Shown one piece after another: positions 21,170-30,826 of a stretch of 64,000 nucleotides of DNA; the stretch's first letter is position 1, and the number at the start of each line of letters is the position of its first letter. This DNA comes from Staphylotrichum longicolle (Eukaryota; Ascomycota; Sordariomycetes; Sordariales; Chaetomiaceae): the NCBI GenBank assembly GCA_019096155.1, contig JAHCVI010000002.1, positions 62,001 to 126,000 on the forward strand, written 5' to 3'. A program made the position numbers and the translations under genes. Below the pieces are notes generated by a model, which saw nothing but the letters and a program-made list of their open reading frames with translations, was not told where the DNA came from and ran no database searches.

Positions 21170-22251
21170 ATGGAGGCCGATGCCCCAGCCCGGGGGACAA
21201 GACCAACCGCCGCCATCGAGGTTACCGTACACGCACTATCAGCCGGCCATTTCTCGCTCCCTGAGGAGCAGTTCGTCAAACCTGCAGCAGCCGGCGCACG
21301 CACGACTGTCCCCTCGTTATGCTTTCTCATCCAGCACATCTCTCGCCAAACCGGCGTTATCACACGCATCGTGTTCGACTTGGGCGTTCGCCGAGACATC
21401 AACCGCTATTCAGAACCCATTCGTCGCCATGTCGCTACGCGCCAGCCCCTGAATACAGATCCGGATGTGGTCAAGAGCCTACAGGCAGGCGGACTCGGAC
21501 CGGGCGATATTGACTACGTCATTTACTCTCACGTACGCAAGCCCGGGTGTTGCATGTAAACACAACTGACGCCCGTCAGGTTCACTGGGACCACGTTGGC
21601 GAGCCGCGAGATTTTCCCAGCAGCCGCTTCGTCGTTGGCTCCGGTTCACTAGACGTGCTTCTCGGCAAAGGCTCTTCTCTGAGAGGCGGCCATTCCTTTT
21701 TCGAGGCTGACCTACTGGATCTGGCTCGGACCGTTCAGCTCTCAGATCCCAAGAAGAACACTCTCTGCGACGACAGGGTAGCTGCTCCGAGCAGCTCCGA
21801 AGAATCTGTTTCGTTCATCGATTTCTCCCGGCCATGGAGACCCCTCGGCAGTCTTCCTTCGACGCTTGATCTCTTTGGGGATGGAACAGTCTACGTCGTT
21901 GATGCGCCAGGCCATCTCCCTGGTCACATCAACCTCATAGTCCGTGGCAAAGATGACGAGTGGGTTTATCTCGCAGGCGATTCTTGCCATGACCGGCGTA
22001 TTATGCGCAATGAGAAGGAGATTGGCGAGTGGCTGGACGGCGAGGGACACAAATGTTGCATTCATGCCGACCGCGCGGAAGCAGAGGAAACAATCCGGCG
22101 AATCAGGGAGTTGGAGCGGAAAGGTGTTGAGGTCATCTTCGCCCATGATGTTGAGTGGGAGAGTAATGCCAAAAACCTGAATCGGTTCTTTGGGGCTTCT
22201 CAGGGGCTACGAGCACGGATGGTTCATGATAAGATTCCAGTGCACATTTGA
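21170..22251 (+). CDS. Metallo-beta-lactamase-fold hydrolase A
   Basis: Zinc-dependent MBL-fold hydrolase, 344 residues from exons 21170-21532 and 21580-22251. The HxHxDH metal motif is in SH-VHWDHVGEP, interrupted exactly after its first His by a 47-bp intron (21533-21579). Further ligands are expected in DAPGHLPGH and LAGDSCHD. The fold family includes lactonases and the fungal lactamase used against benzoxazolinone, but the substrate here is not readable. The start at 21170 is chosen because the paralogue MBL B (29411) begins at the equivalent place; a longer upstream frame exists but is not conserved between them. It shares a promoter with dehydrogenase A. Cytosolic, with no signal peptide. 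Confidence 0.88.
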
Positions 22252-22969
22252 TAGTTACTCTGTTATAGAATCATGAACTTCTTCTTCGTTGATCCTTCCT
22301 GCTGTGTACACTTCTGTTCAGTTCGACGCAGCGTTTGACGAGCCCTGCATCCCGAGTCCCTTCTGCTGAACCATTTGACCCAGAATTTGCCACGAAGAAT
22401 CGGCAGAAGCGCACCCGCAACTCAACTGCCGTTTCTGTATCCTCGCAACAAGGGGTTGAAATGCATTATCCAACTGCCGGACGGCTCGCCCCGTTGCACA
22501 AATATCCCCCTCATTTCGAGTCCTCCATGTCCCCAACATGCCTTGTCTTTCCCCTCATTCAATGGCCGCCCTTTCCCCTCACCACCCCTGCCAAGCTTTC
22601 TCCTCATCTCGAGGTTGGAGTTGACAGTTCGGAGCCAGCCCACGTCAACTGTTGTCAAGTAAACACTGGGTCAACTGGTATGGAATCGCGAATCAATCTT
22701 GGGAAATTCCTATCGGAACTGTGTCTAGGGTAGAGACTTGGTGCTCTGTGATTCGGAAAAGGAGGGAAAATAAGATTCAGTGTATCCATGAGTCACACAT
22801 CTGTGCGATTCTCTCGATTGGGAGGGAGTTGGAGGGGTTAAGTGCATTCCGTGTGCGGGAGTGAGATGCGGAGAGAATGAAGGTCCGGCGCCCAGATATA
22901 GTAGCGCAAATCTCATTATCTCAGAGGCGGCATGGATCCCATTGCTAAGTTGCCCCGTTCAACACGAAG
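22252..22969 (+). promoter_or_regulatory. Promoter region of the double CMD gene
   Basis: 718 bases. Contains CCCCAA at 22531-22536, TTGGAG at 22615-22620 and TTGGAG at 22829-22834, and a TATA-like AGATATAG near 22894-22901, about 70 bp before the start codon. An out-of-frame ATG at 22932 opens a 98-codon frame overlapping the gene start. Confidence 0.45.
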
Positions 22970-23842
22970 ATGGCATCACAGCACCAAAGCTCCGAACTTA
23001 GAGCGCAGTTCAATGGGCAGCTGGGCCCTGATGCGTTCCATTCCGGTTGGGCATCACTGCTCTCCCTCGATCCCCGATTCTTCAAAGCGAGCCTCAACTT
23101 GGCATCAGTCCCACGGCAGAAGTCTCACCTTTCACGCAAGGACCAGGCCCTGGTCGCCCTCGCCGTTGACAGCGCAGCAACCCATCTCTACGCCCCCGGC
23201 ATCCGGACCCACGTTTCGGCGGCTTTGAAAGAGGGTGCCAGCGTGCATGAGGTGCTCGAGATCATCGAGCTGTCAAGCACTTTGGGCATTCACGCCTGCA
23301 ACATCGGTGTCCCCTTGCTCGTCGAGGTGCTCAAGGAGGAAGGGAAACACCTCGAGGACATCACACGGCCCTACAATGAGAGACAGGAGGAGTTGAAGAA
23401 GGAATTCACCGAGAAAAGGGGGTACTGGCACACTTTCTGGGAGGATTTTCTGCGGCTTGATCCGGAGTTCTTCGGGGCCTACCTGGAGTTCTCGAGCGTA
23501 CCCTGGACCAAGGATGTCGAAGGAAGCGGTTCCAAGGGAAAGGGTGCATTGGAGCCCAAGGTAAGAGCTGCTATCCAACCCCTGTCATGGCTAGCTGAAC
23601 AGATGCCTGACCAGCTGCAGATGAAAGAGCTCACCTACATAGCCTTTGATGCTGCGGCCACCCATTTGTATGTTCCAGGGCTGAAGCTGCACATGAAGAA
23701 TGCCCTCGGCTATGGGGCCACACCACAGGAGATTCTTGAGGTCTTGGAGATTGCTACTCTGCTGAGTCTGCACACGGCTCATGTCGCGGCTCCGATTATT
23801 CAGGAGCTAATCTCTTCACCGAGTACTTCCTCCGAAGTGTAG
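22970..23842 (+). CDS. Double-domain carboxymuconolactone decarboxylase-family protein
   Basis: Protein of about 270 residues made of two copies of the CMD/AhpD-like helical fold. The halves repeat the same motif: AATHLYAPGIRTHVSAAL (about 65-82) and AATHLYVPGLKLHMKNAL, each followed by a conserved VLEIIELSS / VLEIATLLS helix and a HACN / HTAH segment. No CxxC peroxidatic motif is present, so AhpD-type peroxidase activity is unlikely; a decarboxylase-, isomerase- or lactone-handling role is more plausible. The start codon has a strong context (GAAGATGG). A probable 60-bp intron at 23561-23620 (GTAAGA..CTGCAG) restores a tight join before MKELTYIAFDAA; it is a multiple of three and has no stop, so an unspliced form would also translate. 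It lies between MBL A and the PcaC-like gene on the same strand. Confidence 0.85.
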   Translation: MASQHQSSELRAQFNGQLGPDAFHSGWASLLSLDPRFFKASLNLASVPRQKSHLSRKDQALVALAVDSAATHLYAPGIRTHVSAALKEGASVHEVLEIIELSSTLGIHACNIGVPLLVEVLKEEGKHLEDITRPYNERQEELKKEFTEKRGYWHTFWEDFLRLDPEFFGAYLEFSSVPWTKDVEGSGSKGKGALEPKVRAAIQPLSWLAEQMPDQLQMKELTYIAFDAAATHLYVPGLKLHMKNALGYGATPQEILEVLEIATLLSLHTAHVAAPIIQELISSPSTSSEV

Positions 23843-24312
23843 GGAGAAAAGCACAACGAGACAGTTATTGCACATTTCGTCAGCATGTTTAGGTAGCCGG
23901 AAAGGAATTGAATGGCCGGCCGCCAAGCTGGATAGGGCATGCATCATGATATTATGCTGACCATGTTGGTGGGCTCGACACGTCACAACCAAACTGTCTG
24001 CTTTGCGGAGCACTTTTCGTGTTTCCTCGCTCTCTCTTGCTGCTCACGCCCGATCGAGAACCGGGAGGTGGAACCAGCAGCGGCTTCCCCATGAGTGACT
24101 GTGAGATCTAATCGCGGGGAATGTTCTCCAAGCGAGGTCAGGGGTCACGGTACCCCAACTCCGCGTCTTGGGGAAGGCTTCAATTATCCTCGTCGGCCAT
24201 TGCAAGCTCTTTTTTGGGAAGAGACAAACCACCTTCAACCGCAAGTCTGTGTTACAGAACGCGAGCTCTCTCATCCATCCATTCTTACCATTACCTGCCC
24301 TCCGCCACCAAA
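23843..24312 (+). promoter_or_regulatory. Promoter region of the PcaC-like gene
   Basis: 470 bases. Three Adr1-like hexamers fall within 48 bp: CTCCAA 24126-24131, CCCCAA 24153-24158 and TTGGGG 24168-24173, about 140-190 bp upstream of the start codon. This is the densest grouping in the window. Confidence 0.5.
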
Positions 24313-24762
24313 ATGAGCAGCACCGACCCCAAGTTCGACGATCTCCACAAGCAACTATTCGAAGCGGGCCTTGCAGTCCGCCGCAGTGTCGTCGGCGAAG
24401 CCTATGTTGAACGAGCTCTCGCCAATGGCTCAACAGAGTTTTCCAGACCCGGCCAGGAGTTGGTGACGGAGTGGTGTTGGGGCTATGCCTGGACGCGGCC
24501 GGGTCTCGACAGGAAACAGCGCAGTCTGCTCAACATCGGCATGCTCATGGCGCTCAACCGAGCCCCGGAGCTGGCTGTCCACATCCGCGGGGCGAGAAAC
24601 AACGGGCTGACCGAACTCGAGATTCGAGAGGCAATCCTGCACTGCACGACCTATTGCGGTGTTCCTGCCGGAGTGGATGCCATGAAGACAGCCGAGAGGG
24701 TGCTTGACGAGATGGCAGAAAAGGGAGAAGTAGCGAGGGAACTGGGGAGCAAGGCAGTATAA
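24313..24762 (+). CDS. 4-carboxymuconolactone decarboxylase (PcaC-like)
   Basis: Intronless 149-residue protein close in length and motifs to bacterial PcaC, which decarboxylates 4-carboxymuconolactone in the protocatechuate branch of the beta-ketoadipate pathway. Recognisable segments: an AYVERAL start helix, WGYAWTRPGLDRKQRSL, LNIGMLMALNR, ELAVHIRGARNNG, and the active-site region HCTTYCGVPAG. Start context ACCAAAATGA is good. It follows the double-domain CMD gene on the same strand and precedes the regulator. Fungal beta-ketoadipate routes usually go through 3-carboxymuconolactone and do not use PcaC, so this enzyme may serve a different lactone. Exact substrate is inferred only from the family. 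Confidence 0.88.
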   Translation: MSSTDPKFDDLHKQLFEAGLAVRRSVVGEAYVERALANGSTEFSRPGQELVTEWCWGYAWTRPGLDRKQRSLLNIGMLMALNRAPELAVHIRGARNNGLTELEIREAILHCTTYCGVPAGVDAMKTAERVLDEMAEKGEVARELGSKAV

Positions 24763-25110
24763 GGGATACAAAGAAAACAAGGTTGAATGGCAGTTGCAGG
24801 TAGTTTATGGCGCTTGAGATGTTAGGTACCTGAGACGCACCGAGCAGGTGAACTGTGAACGACTAGAAACAAATGAGAGCTCTTCTGTTCTTTCATGTTC
24901 TGATTCGTTCTCAAGACCATGATGATCTGTGTCGTAATGCACAACACGATCTGAGTGTGCTCCACAGGTTCATTGTCCATCCGAGGCGGAGCTAATTCAA
25001 CAAGGTCAAGCGCGTGCAACGGCAATAGTCCTGGTGAATGGAACCCCGCGTTCTGTCTTCCCGTTCCACCCTCTTACCCCTCTCCACTGTCCCTTCTCAA
25101 CACCTGTCCG
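24763..25110 (+). other. Upstream region of the regulator gene
   Basis: 348 bases. No TTGGRG hexamer on either strand, in contrast to every structural-gene promoter of the cluster. No other element recognised. Confidence 0.45.
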
Positions 25111-27748
25111 ATGACCGCAAGCGACGCCCTCGACAACATTGTGGTAAAGCCCAAGCGCTTTCAATGCATCCGCTGTCAAAGGCGGTTCGCGCGTCTCGAG
25201 CACTTGCAACGCCATGAGAGAACACGTACGGAGCCTCCATGTCCACCAACACGCGGCCCACCTGACCATTCTCCCCTTGATACAGATACACGAGAACGGC
25301 CGTTTCCATGTAAACGGTGTGATTCTCGCTTTACCCGAAGGTACAGCAATTCGTCCTTTTTCTTCATTGGCCAGGGCGGGGACTTGACACTGACACACTC
25401 CCTCCATGCTTAGTGATCTGTTGATCCGCCACGAGAGACTCTCTCACGCTGGCTCCAAGGAGTCCTCTGACTTGCACCAAGAGGAGGACGAATCGTCACA
25501 GCCATCCGCGGCACAGCCTCGTCATGATGCTCAAGAGAACGACATACCAGAGTCGGATGCCGTTCCGCACCCTGATGTTCCCCTCTCATCACCCGGGGGA
25601 GCAGCCGAGGACCCTCCAGCAAGCCTGCCCGCTCCTCACCACAACAGAAGACCAAGTTCCATCCCATCTTCACTGCCCGCACACCAAGTCCCAGACATAC
25701 CGATTCTGGCGGACGCATTCGCCCAACCCAGTGAAGCATCGGTTCCACGCCTGGACCCTGACATGGACTACTCTCTGCAAGGATTTACAGGGTACTTCGA
25801 GATTGGCGACCTGAATTCATACACGCTGCCATTGCCTGAGAGTGCCAATCAACCATGCTTGGCATCGGCTTTCAATCCATTTCTGGACCCAGAACAGGAG
25901 GTTGAAGTCCCCTTCATGCCTCCAACCGAGACCAGTCACGTTCAAGCATCGTTCGAAGAGCCCGACTCCTTGTCACGGTTTTGCTCGCAGCTACCTTCTG
26001 CTCTGAGAAATCTCGCTTCTGACGGTGAATATGGAGCAAATCCCTGTGGCACTGCGGCCCCTGGAAAGATTTTCAACATATCGACGCAAGACAGAGAACT
26101 CGTGCTGCGGACACTGGCCAACTTTACCGCTGTCATCCCAAACTTTCAGCTTCCGAGCGCAATGTCTTTGTCACGCTACATACGCGGATATGTCGAGGGG
26201 TTTCATGAGCATCTGCCCTTCCTACACATCAATTCCATGAGCTTGCCGACATGCTCGATCGAGCTGCTGCTGTCCATGGCTGCGGTTGGTGCTCAATACT
26301 GCTTTGAGCCGGAAAACGGGGTGGGCCTGTTCCACGCTGCCAGAGCTATCGCCAATGAGCGCATACGTCGGAGAGATGTGAGCCTCACATGCCCCTCTCA
26401 GGAGGGCCGCCAGTCAGGCAGCTCCGCATCTCAGGCCGGGTCCACCTACAGCAGCCCGACCGCCCTTAATGGCCCTCTCGGAATACCTTCCAGCACTGAA
26501 GGCTTGAGCCCAGCTCCTGACCATGACCTGATCCAGACAGCTCAAGCGCTCCTTATTCTCATGGCCATGGCAACGTGGGGTAGGCACAGCGAACTCCTAC
26601 GCGAAGCACTGGCGATTCAAAGCATTCTTGCGAGCATCATTCGGGAACATGGACTACGTATGGAACCACTGCCTGACGGCGGATTGGACGACTGGCAGGC
26701 GGAAATGCGGTACGAGTCTGTCCTGCGGACCAAGTATATTGTGTTTTGCTTCTTCAACCTCCACAGCATTGTATACGATATTCCCCCGCTCGTCCTCAGC
26801 ACTGAGCTTCAGATGAGGCTCCCTTGCAGCTCAGCCGAGTTCAAAGCAGACACGGAGGTTGCGTGGCTCGCAGCAAGGGGGTCTGCGGAGTCTGTATCGT
26901 TCCAAGATTCGATACGGTGTCTTCTCGGCTCTGGAAAAACTACCACATTCACGCACTCTTCGTTGGCGAGCTACGTCCTGATCCACGCCATCATCCAGCA
27001 AATCTTTCTCGTCAGATACACAGCAAGATGTCGTGCTGACCTGCAAGATGCGAGTCTAACAGAGGAGAACGTACTGCCTCTAGAGAATGCACTACGAAAC
27101 TGGCAGCAAAACTGGGAGCGCAGTCCAGAATCCTCCTTGGACCCGAACGGCACCTCAGGTCCCGTGGCCTTTAACTCGACGGCGCTTCTCCGCCTAGCCT
27201 ACGTCCGGTTAAGCATAGACACCGGACCAAGCAGGGCATTGGGCACAAGGGATCCTCTCCAGATTGCTCATGCGCTTCGCGACATGCCAGCGGTCAAACG
27301 GTCACCAAAGCTCACACGAGCCCTGCTTCACTCGGCACATGCACTCAGCATCCCCATCAAGATTGGAATACAGCTCGTGGCCAAGACACAGACGTTTATC
27401 TGGTCCATTCAACACTCTCTCTCTTCTCTTGAGTGTGCTTTGCTTCTTAGCAAGTGGCTCGAGACCGTCTCCAAACTTCCATGGTCGGATGACAACCGTC
27501 TTCCCCTTACCAGCGATGAGAAGAATGTTTTGAGGCTTGTCCGGATGATGTTGGACGAGACGGACTTTACTGTTCCCGATGACTTGTGTACAGATGCTTG
27601 GACAATGGCCACGCATCTCAACATCGGGATGCTACGGGTGTGGGCAACCATTTTCAGGGGTTCGCAAACGTGGGCGATAGTCGATGTTATTGGGTCGGCG
27701 TTGGGTGTGTACGCAAACATGGTGGAGGCATCCCAGATGGGCTCCTAG
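25111..27748 (+). CDS. Adr1-type C2H2 / fungal-specific transcription factor
   Basis: Cluster-central regulator, 834 residues from exons 25111-25225, 25286-25340 and 25414-27748 (introns 60 and 73 bp, both inside the zinc-finger coding region). Two adjacent C2H2 fingers (about 20-70): RFQCIRCQRRFARLEHLQRH and PFPCKRCDSRFTRSDLLIRH. Helix positions -1, 2, 3 and 6 are R/E/H/R and R/D/L/R, as in yeast Adr1, whose core site is TTGG(A/G)G. A long acidic and Pro/Ser-rich stretch precedes a fungal-specific transcription factor domain (about 290-620; HEHLPFLHINS, LLILMAMATWG). Context implies it activates the flanking catabolic genes. Its own promoter lacks the hexamer, so autoregulation through that site is not indicated. 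Confidence 0.9.
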
Positions 27749-27863
27749 CTTTTTCAACCGGGCTGGTCTTTTGCTGCTTTGCACATAGGTTAGGTACCTA
27801 CTGAGGCGGTGGTAAAGGCCGTGAATTAATTAGTATTGGCTGCGGTCTTGTGTTCCTTCGCCC

Positions 27864-29009
27864 TCAGCAGTCCTCGTCCTGCAAACTCATGTCAATGACG
27901 AGTTTTCCGCCTTGTCCCTTGTGATACTCGTTCACGAGCTCGTTCAACTTTGACAGGGGAAACGTCCTAATATGTGCTCTCACCCCGTATTTGGCAGAAA
28001 ACTGCAACATTTCCCTCAGCGTCTTGTTGCTGCCCACCAGACTTCCAATCACAGAGATATCGCGGAACACAAGGTCCCACGCAGAAACATGAAACCCTTT
28101 TTCTGGAAACGACACCACCACGCACCGTCCGTGGTTCTTCAACAGTGCCATGCCATAATCAAACGCCTTTTGGCTCTCTGGCAGGATAATGACAGCATCC
28201 AGCCCCTTCTCCCCCTTCTCTAGTTTGCTGTCCTCCTGCCCAACCTGAGTCACAACATCGGCTGCATCTTCGATCCTGGCATCGACGATTCTGGCCCGTT
28301 CCCTCCCCTGAACAACCTCCCTTGCTAGTTGAAGAGGGCCGTCTGCGTTGTCCACCCCCAACACTCTTAAGCCCATAGCAACAGCAAACTGCAGGCCCAA
28401 ATGTCCCAACCCACCACCGCACCCAAGGATCCCAACCCTCTGGCCGGGCGCCAGTCTGCACCTCTTCAGCGCAGCATAAATGGTGACCCCGGCGCACATG
28501 AGCACGGCCGCGTCGACCGCGCCCATCCCTTCGGGCAGCGGCGCCACCTGCCGCTCGTCCACGACCGCATACTCGGCGAATCCGCCGGGCGCGCTGATCC
28601 CGTTGTTCCCCGCATGCAGACAGGACACCGAGTAGCCCGGCTCGTCGGCATCGGGATCGTCCGCCGTGGGGCCGGCGGCGCACTCGAAGCAGGTTCCACA
28701 GGCGTTGAGCGCGCGGCCGGGGACGCCGATACGGTCGCCAGCCCGGAGGCTGCTCCCGGGGCTGGTAGAGATGACAGTGCCGGCGAACTCGTGGCAGCCG
28801 ATGTGAGGGAAGGAAGGCGGGAAGGGTGGGAGCTGGCCAGCGGCGAGGACGGCGTCTGTGTGGCAGTAGGAAGCGGCGTCAACCTTGATTAGGACGCTGT
28901 GTTGGGAGGAGCTGTTGAGGGTGGGGACGGGGACAGAGCGGAGGGCGTAGGGTGTGTTGTATGCCTCGAGGGACTGGGCTTTCATTGTGGGTGGGAGTTG
29001 TGTCGACAT
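27864..29009 (-). CDS. Zinc-dependent alcohol dehydrogenase (MDR family)
   Basis: Medium-chain zinc alcohol dehydrogenase, 381 residues, intronless. Catalytic zinc ligands are visible in SYCHTDAV (Cys) and GCHEFAG (His-Glu). The structural-zinc lobe has four cysteines, CGTCFEC followed after a longer than usual acidic insert by SCLH. The Rossmann motif is GILGCGGGLGHLG (about 195). The C-terminus contains the VVVSFPEKGFHVS and VIGSLVGSNKTLREML strands typical of propanol-preferring enzymes. The start at 29009 is preferred over 29081, since the family begins MKAxSLEAY a few residues later. It is transcribed divergently from MBL B over about 400 bp. Likely role: interconversion of an alcohol and aldehyde intermediate in the cluster pathway. 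Confidence 0.9.
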   Translation of the reverse strand: MSTQLPPTMKAQSLEAYNTPYALRSVPVPTLNSSSQHSVLIKVDAASYCHTDAVLAAGQLPPFPPSFPHIGCHEFAGTVISTSPGSSLRAGDRIGVPGRALNACGTCFECAAGPTADDPDADEPGYSVSCLHAGNNGISAPGGFAEYAVVDERQVAPLPEGMGAVDAAVLMCAGVTIYAALKRCRLAPGQRVGILGCGGGLGHLGLQFAVAMGLRVLGVDNADGPLQLAREVVQGRERARIVDARIEDAADVVTQVGQEDSKLEKGEKGLDAVIILPESQKAFDYGMALLKNHGRCVVVSFPEKGFHVSAWDLVFRDISVIGSLVGSNKTLREMLQFSAKYGVRAHIRTFPLSKLNELVNEYHKGQGGKLVIDMSLQDEDC

Positions 29010-29410
29010 GTTGGTGTAGGTAGTCTCTGCAAATAGTGATGCAGACGTTGAGGATGATGTTAGCGGAAAGAGACAGGTCATTAGATGTACCTACAATCCT
29101 CGTCGCTCGTTTCATTTGGCTCCCACCCGACTTCCACCCCAAGCTCACGAGAGTCGGTGATTTGCCGAGACGATCTGTGAGCGCGCTCGCGGGGTAGGGT
29201 TCCCAACGAGGACAGTTCCGAACTCCCCCAAAGCTCCCCCAAAGCTCCCCCGCATTCCCCAGGAAAGCACTATCCGTTAACGTTCAGTAGCTACGGAGTA
29301 TATGCATGAGCTATTGGGGAAAGCAACAATGGCGGTCGTGCTGTTTGACCATATCCATCTACCCCTGAATCGCCTCCTATCACCACCACCAACCAACAAC
29401 CTTCGCTCCG
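29010..29410. promoter_or_regulatory. Divergent promoter, ADH / MBL B
   Basis: 401 bp between two divergent cluster genes. It contains an 11-bp direct repeat (CTCCCCCAAAG at 29223-29233 and 29234-29244, third partial copy from 29245) and a further TTGGGG at 29314-29319. Two of the three Adr1-like hexamers lie inside the repeat, spaced one helical turn apart. Confidence 0.55.
29223..29253. repeat. 11-bp tandem direct repeat, about 2.8 copies
   Basis: Two perfect CTCCCCCAAAG units plus a partial third unit ending CTCCCCCGC. Read on the minus strand, each perfect unit contains TTGGGG. Placed between ADH and MBL B. One exact reverse-complement copy occurs at 33807-33817, outside the cluster. Confidence 0.8.
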
Positions 29411-30418
29411 ATGGCTACTATTCCGCCAGTTTGCGTGACCATCTCCGCGCTGGATGGGGGACATCTCACTCTTCCTGAGAGATTGTTTGTCACAGATGCG
29501 GATCCAGAGAAACGGGCAACAGTCCCGTCCCTCGCCTTTCTCATCCATCATCCGTCCAGTCTGTCCTCAACAAGCAGCACTGTCACTAGGCTGGTCTTTG
29601 ATCTCGGCGTCAAGCGGAACCTGGACGGCTACACGCCTGCCCAGCAAGCTCACATTGCTCAGCGACAGCCCGTTATTACCGATCCCGATTGTGCAGCCAG
29701 TCTTCGGACCAGAAAGGCGGGGAAACCCCTTGATCCAGCGAGAGACATCGACCTAATCATCCTGAGTCACGTCCACTGGGACCATGTCGGGACTCCCGCA
29801 GATTTTCCCAACGCCACATTCGTCGTTGGTTCTGGAACTCTCAGTCTTCTGAAGAACGGCGCCGGTCCACTGTACCCAGCCGAGCTGTTCAACCACGACG
29901 AACTCCCCGCGTCTCGTACAGTTGAGCTCCCTCCAGTTGATAACACCATCGACCCCGGCATCCCCAAACATACCCCGACGCCTGCAGACACAGAAGTGAT
30001 ATTGCCCGCGTCTTCTGCTACATGGACTTGGCGACCACTTGCAGGGTTTCCAGCGGCCTTGGATTTCTTCGGCGACGGCAGTCTCTACATAATCGACAGT
30101 CCTGGCCACCTGTACGGCCATGTTAATCTACTTGCCCGTGTTGGTGAACGGAGATACATCTATTTGGGGGGTGACTGTTGCCATGACCCGAGACTCCTGA
30201 CGGGAGAGAAGGGCATTGCGCTGTACGAGGACGGCAGGGGCGGCATGAGAAGTGTCCACGTGGATACCGGGGTGGCACAGAAAACCCTGAATAGGGTCCG
30301 GGAGTTTGTGCAGAAGAAGAAGGTAGAAGGGGAGGAAGTAGAGGTGGAGGTGATCGTGGCTCATGATGCCACCTGGAGGGAGGCGAATAGACACCGCTTT
30401 TGGCCGGGGACAATCTAG
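29411..30418 (+). CDS. Metallo-beta-lactamase-fold hydrolase B
   Basis: Intronless 335-residue paralogue of MBL A (21170). Same layout: an N-terminal GGHLTLPERLFV strand, TVPSLAFLIHH, VFDLGVKRNL, metal motif HVHWDHVG (about 120), DSPGHLYGHVNLL, LGGDCCHDPRL and a C-terminal AHDATWRE. It lacks the intron that splits the HxHxDH motif in MBL A and has a Glu/Lys/Val-rich insert (about 300-315) that MBL A lacks. By eye the two share roughly half their residues in aligned blocks, so the duplication is not recent. It is divergent from the zinc ADH and co-directional with dehydrogenase B. Probable cytosolic lactone, lactam or ester hydrolase; substrate unknown. Confidence 0.9.
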   Translation: MATIPPVCVTISALDGGHLTLPERLFVTDADPEKRATVPSLAFLIHHPSSLSSTSSTVTRLVFDLGVKRNLDGYTPAQQAHIAQRQPVITDPDCAASLRTRKAGKPLDPARDIDLIILSHVHWDHVGTPADFPNATFVVGSGTLSLLKNGAGPLYPAELFNHDELPASRTVELPPVDNTIDPGIPKHTPTPADTEVILPASSATWTWRPLAGFPAALDFFGDGSLYIIDSPGHLYGHVNLLARVGERRYIYLGGDCCHDPRLLTGEKGIALYEDGRGGMRSVHVDTGVAQKTLNRVREFVQKKKVEGEEVEVEVIVAHDATWREANRHRFWPGTI

Positions 30419-30826
30419 CTCATTCTGTTCTTCTTTTACTTTAGCAAAAACGCGGCATAAATTTGACTCTCTTCAGCGGTGCTAAGCTCACCTTTCGTTG
30501 TGTTTGCATGACAAACGCCAGAGACGAAGGTCGAACCCCTCACCAGAAACTTTCCCCAATGGGCGATGGGGTACTACCCTTTCTCCAACTCTCACGTCCC
30601 CAGAGCAGAGAAAGACACTGCGGGGAAGGGATCGGAGGCTGTGTGCCGCCGGCGGCTGATCAAATGCCGGGAAGCATAATGTGTGACTCTGGGGCAACAA
30701 GGCGGATGAAGGTCTCGACTTCAGTTCTTGTTATTCTGGATTCACGTTGCCTGAACGACTGAAGACTGCGAAGCCCCAAACACCTGTTCTGCTGCTGTGC
30801 GCCAAGACCCAAGCAACCGCCTGAAA
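30419..30826 (+). promoter_or_regulatory. Promoter of dehydrogenase B
   Basis: 408 bases with three Adr1-like hexamers: CCCCAA 30554-30559, CTCCAA 30583-30588 and CCCCAA 30774-30779. Confidence 0.45.

Noticed and set aside
22932..23228. Overlapping upstream ORF at the double-CMD gene
   Set aside because: Starts 38 bp before the real ATG in another frame; the TATA-like element suggests transcription may start close to or after it. Not supported as a protein.
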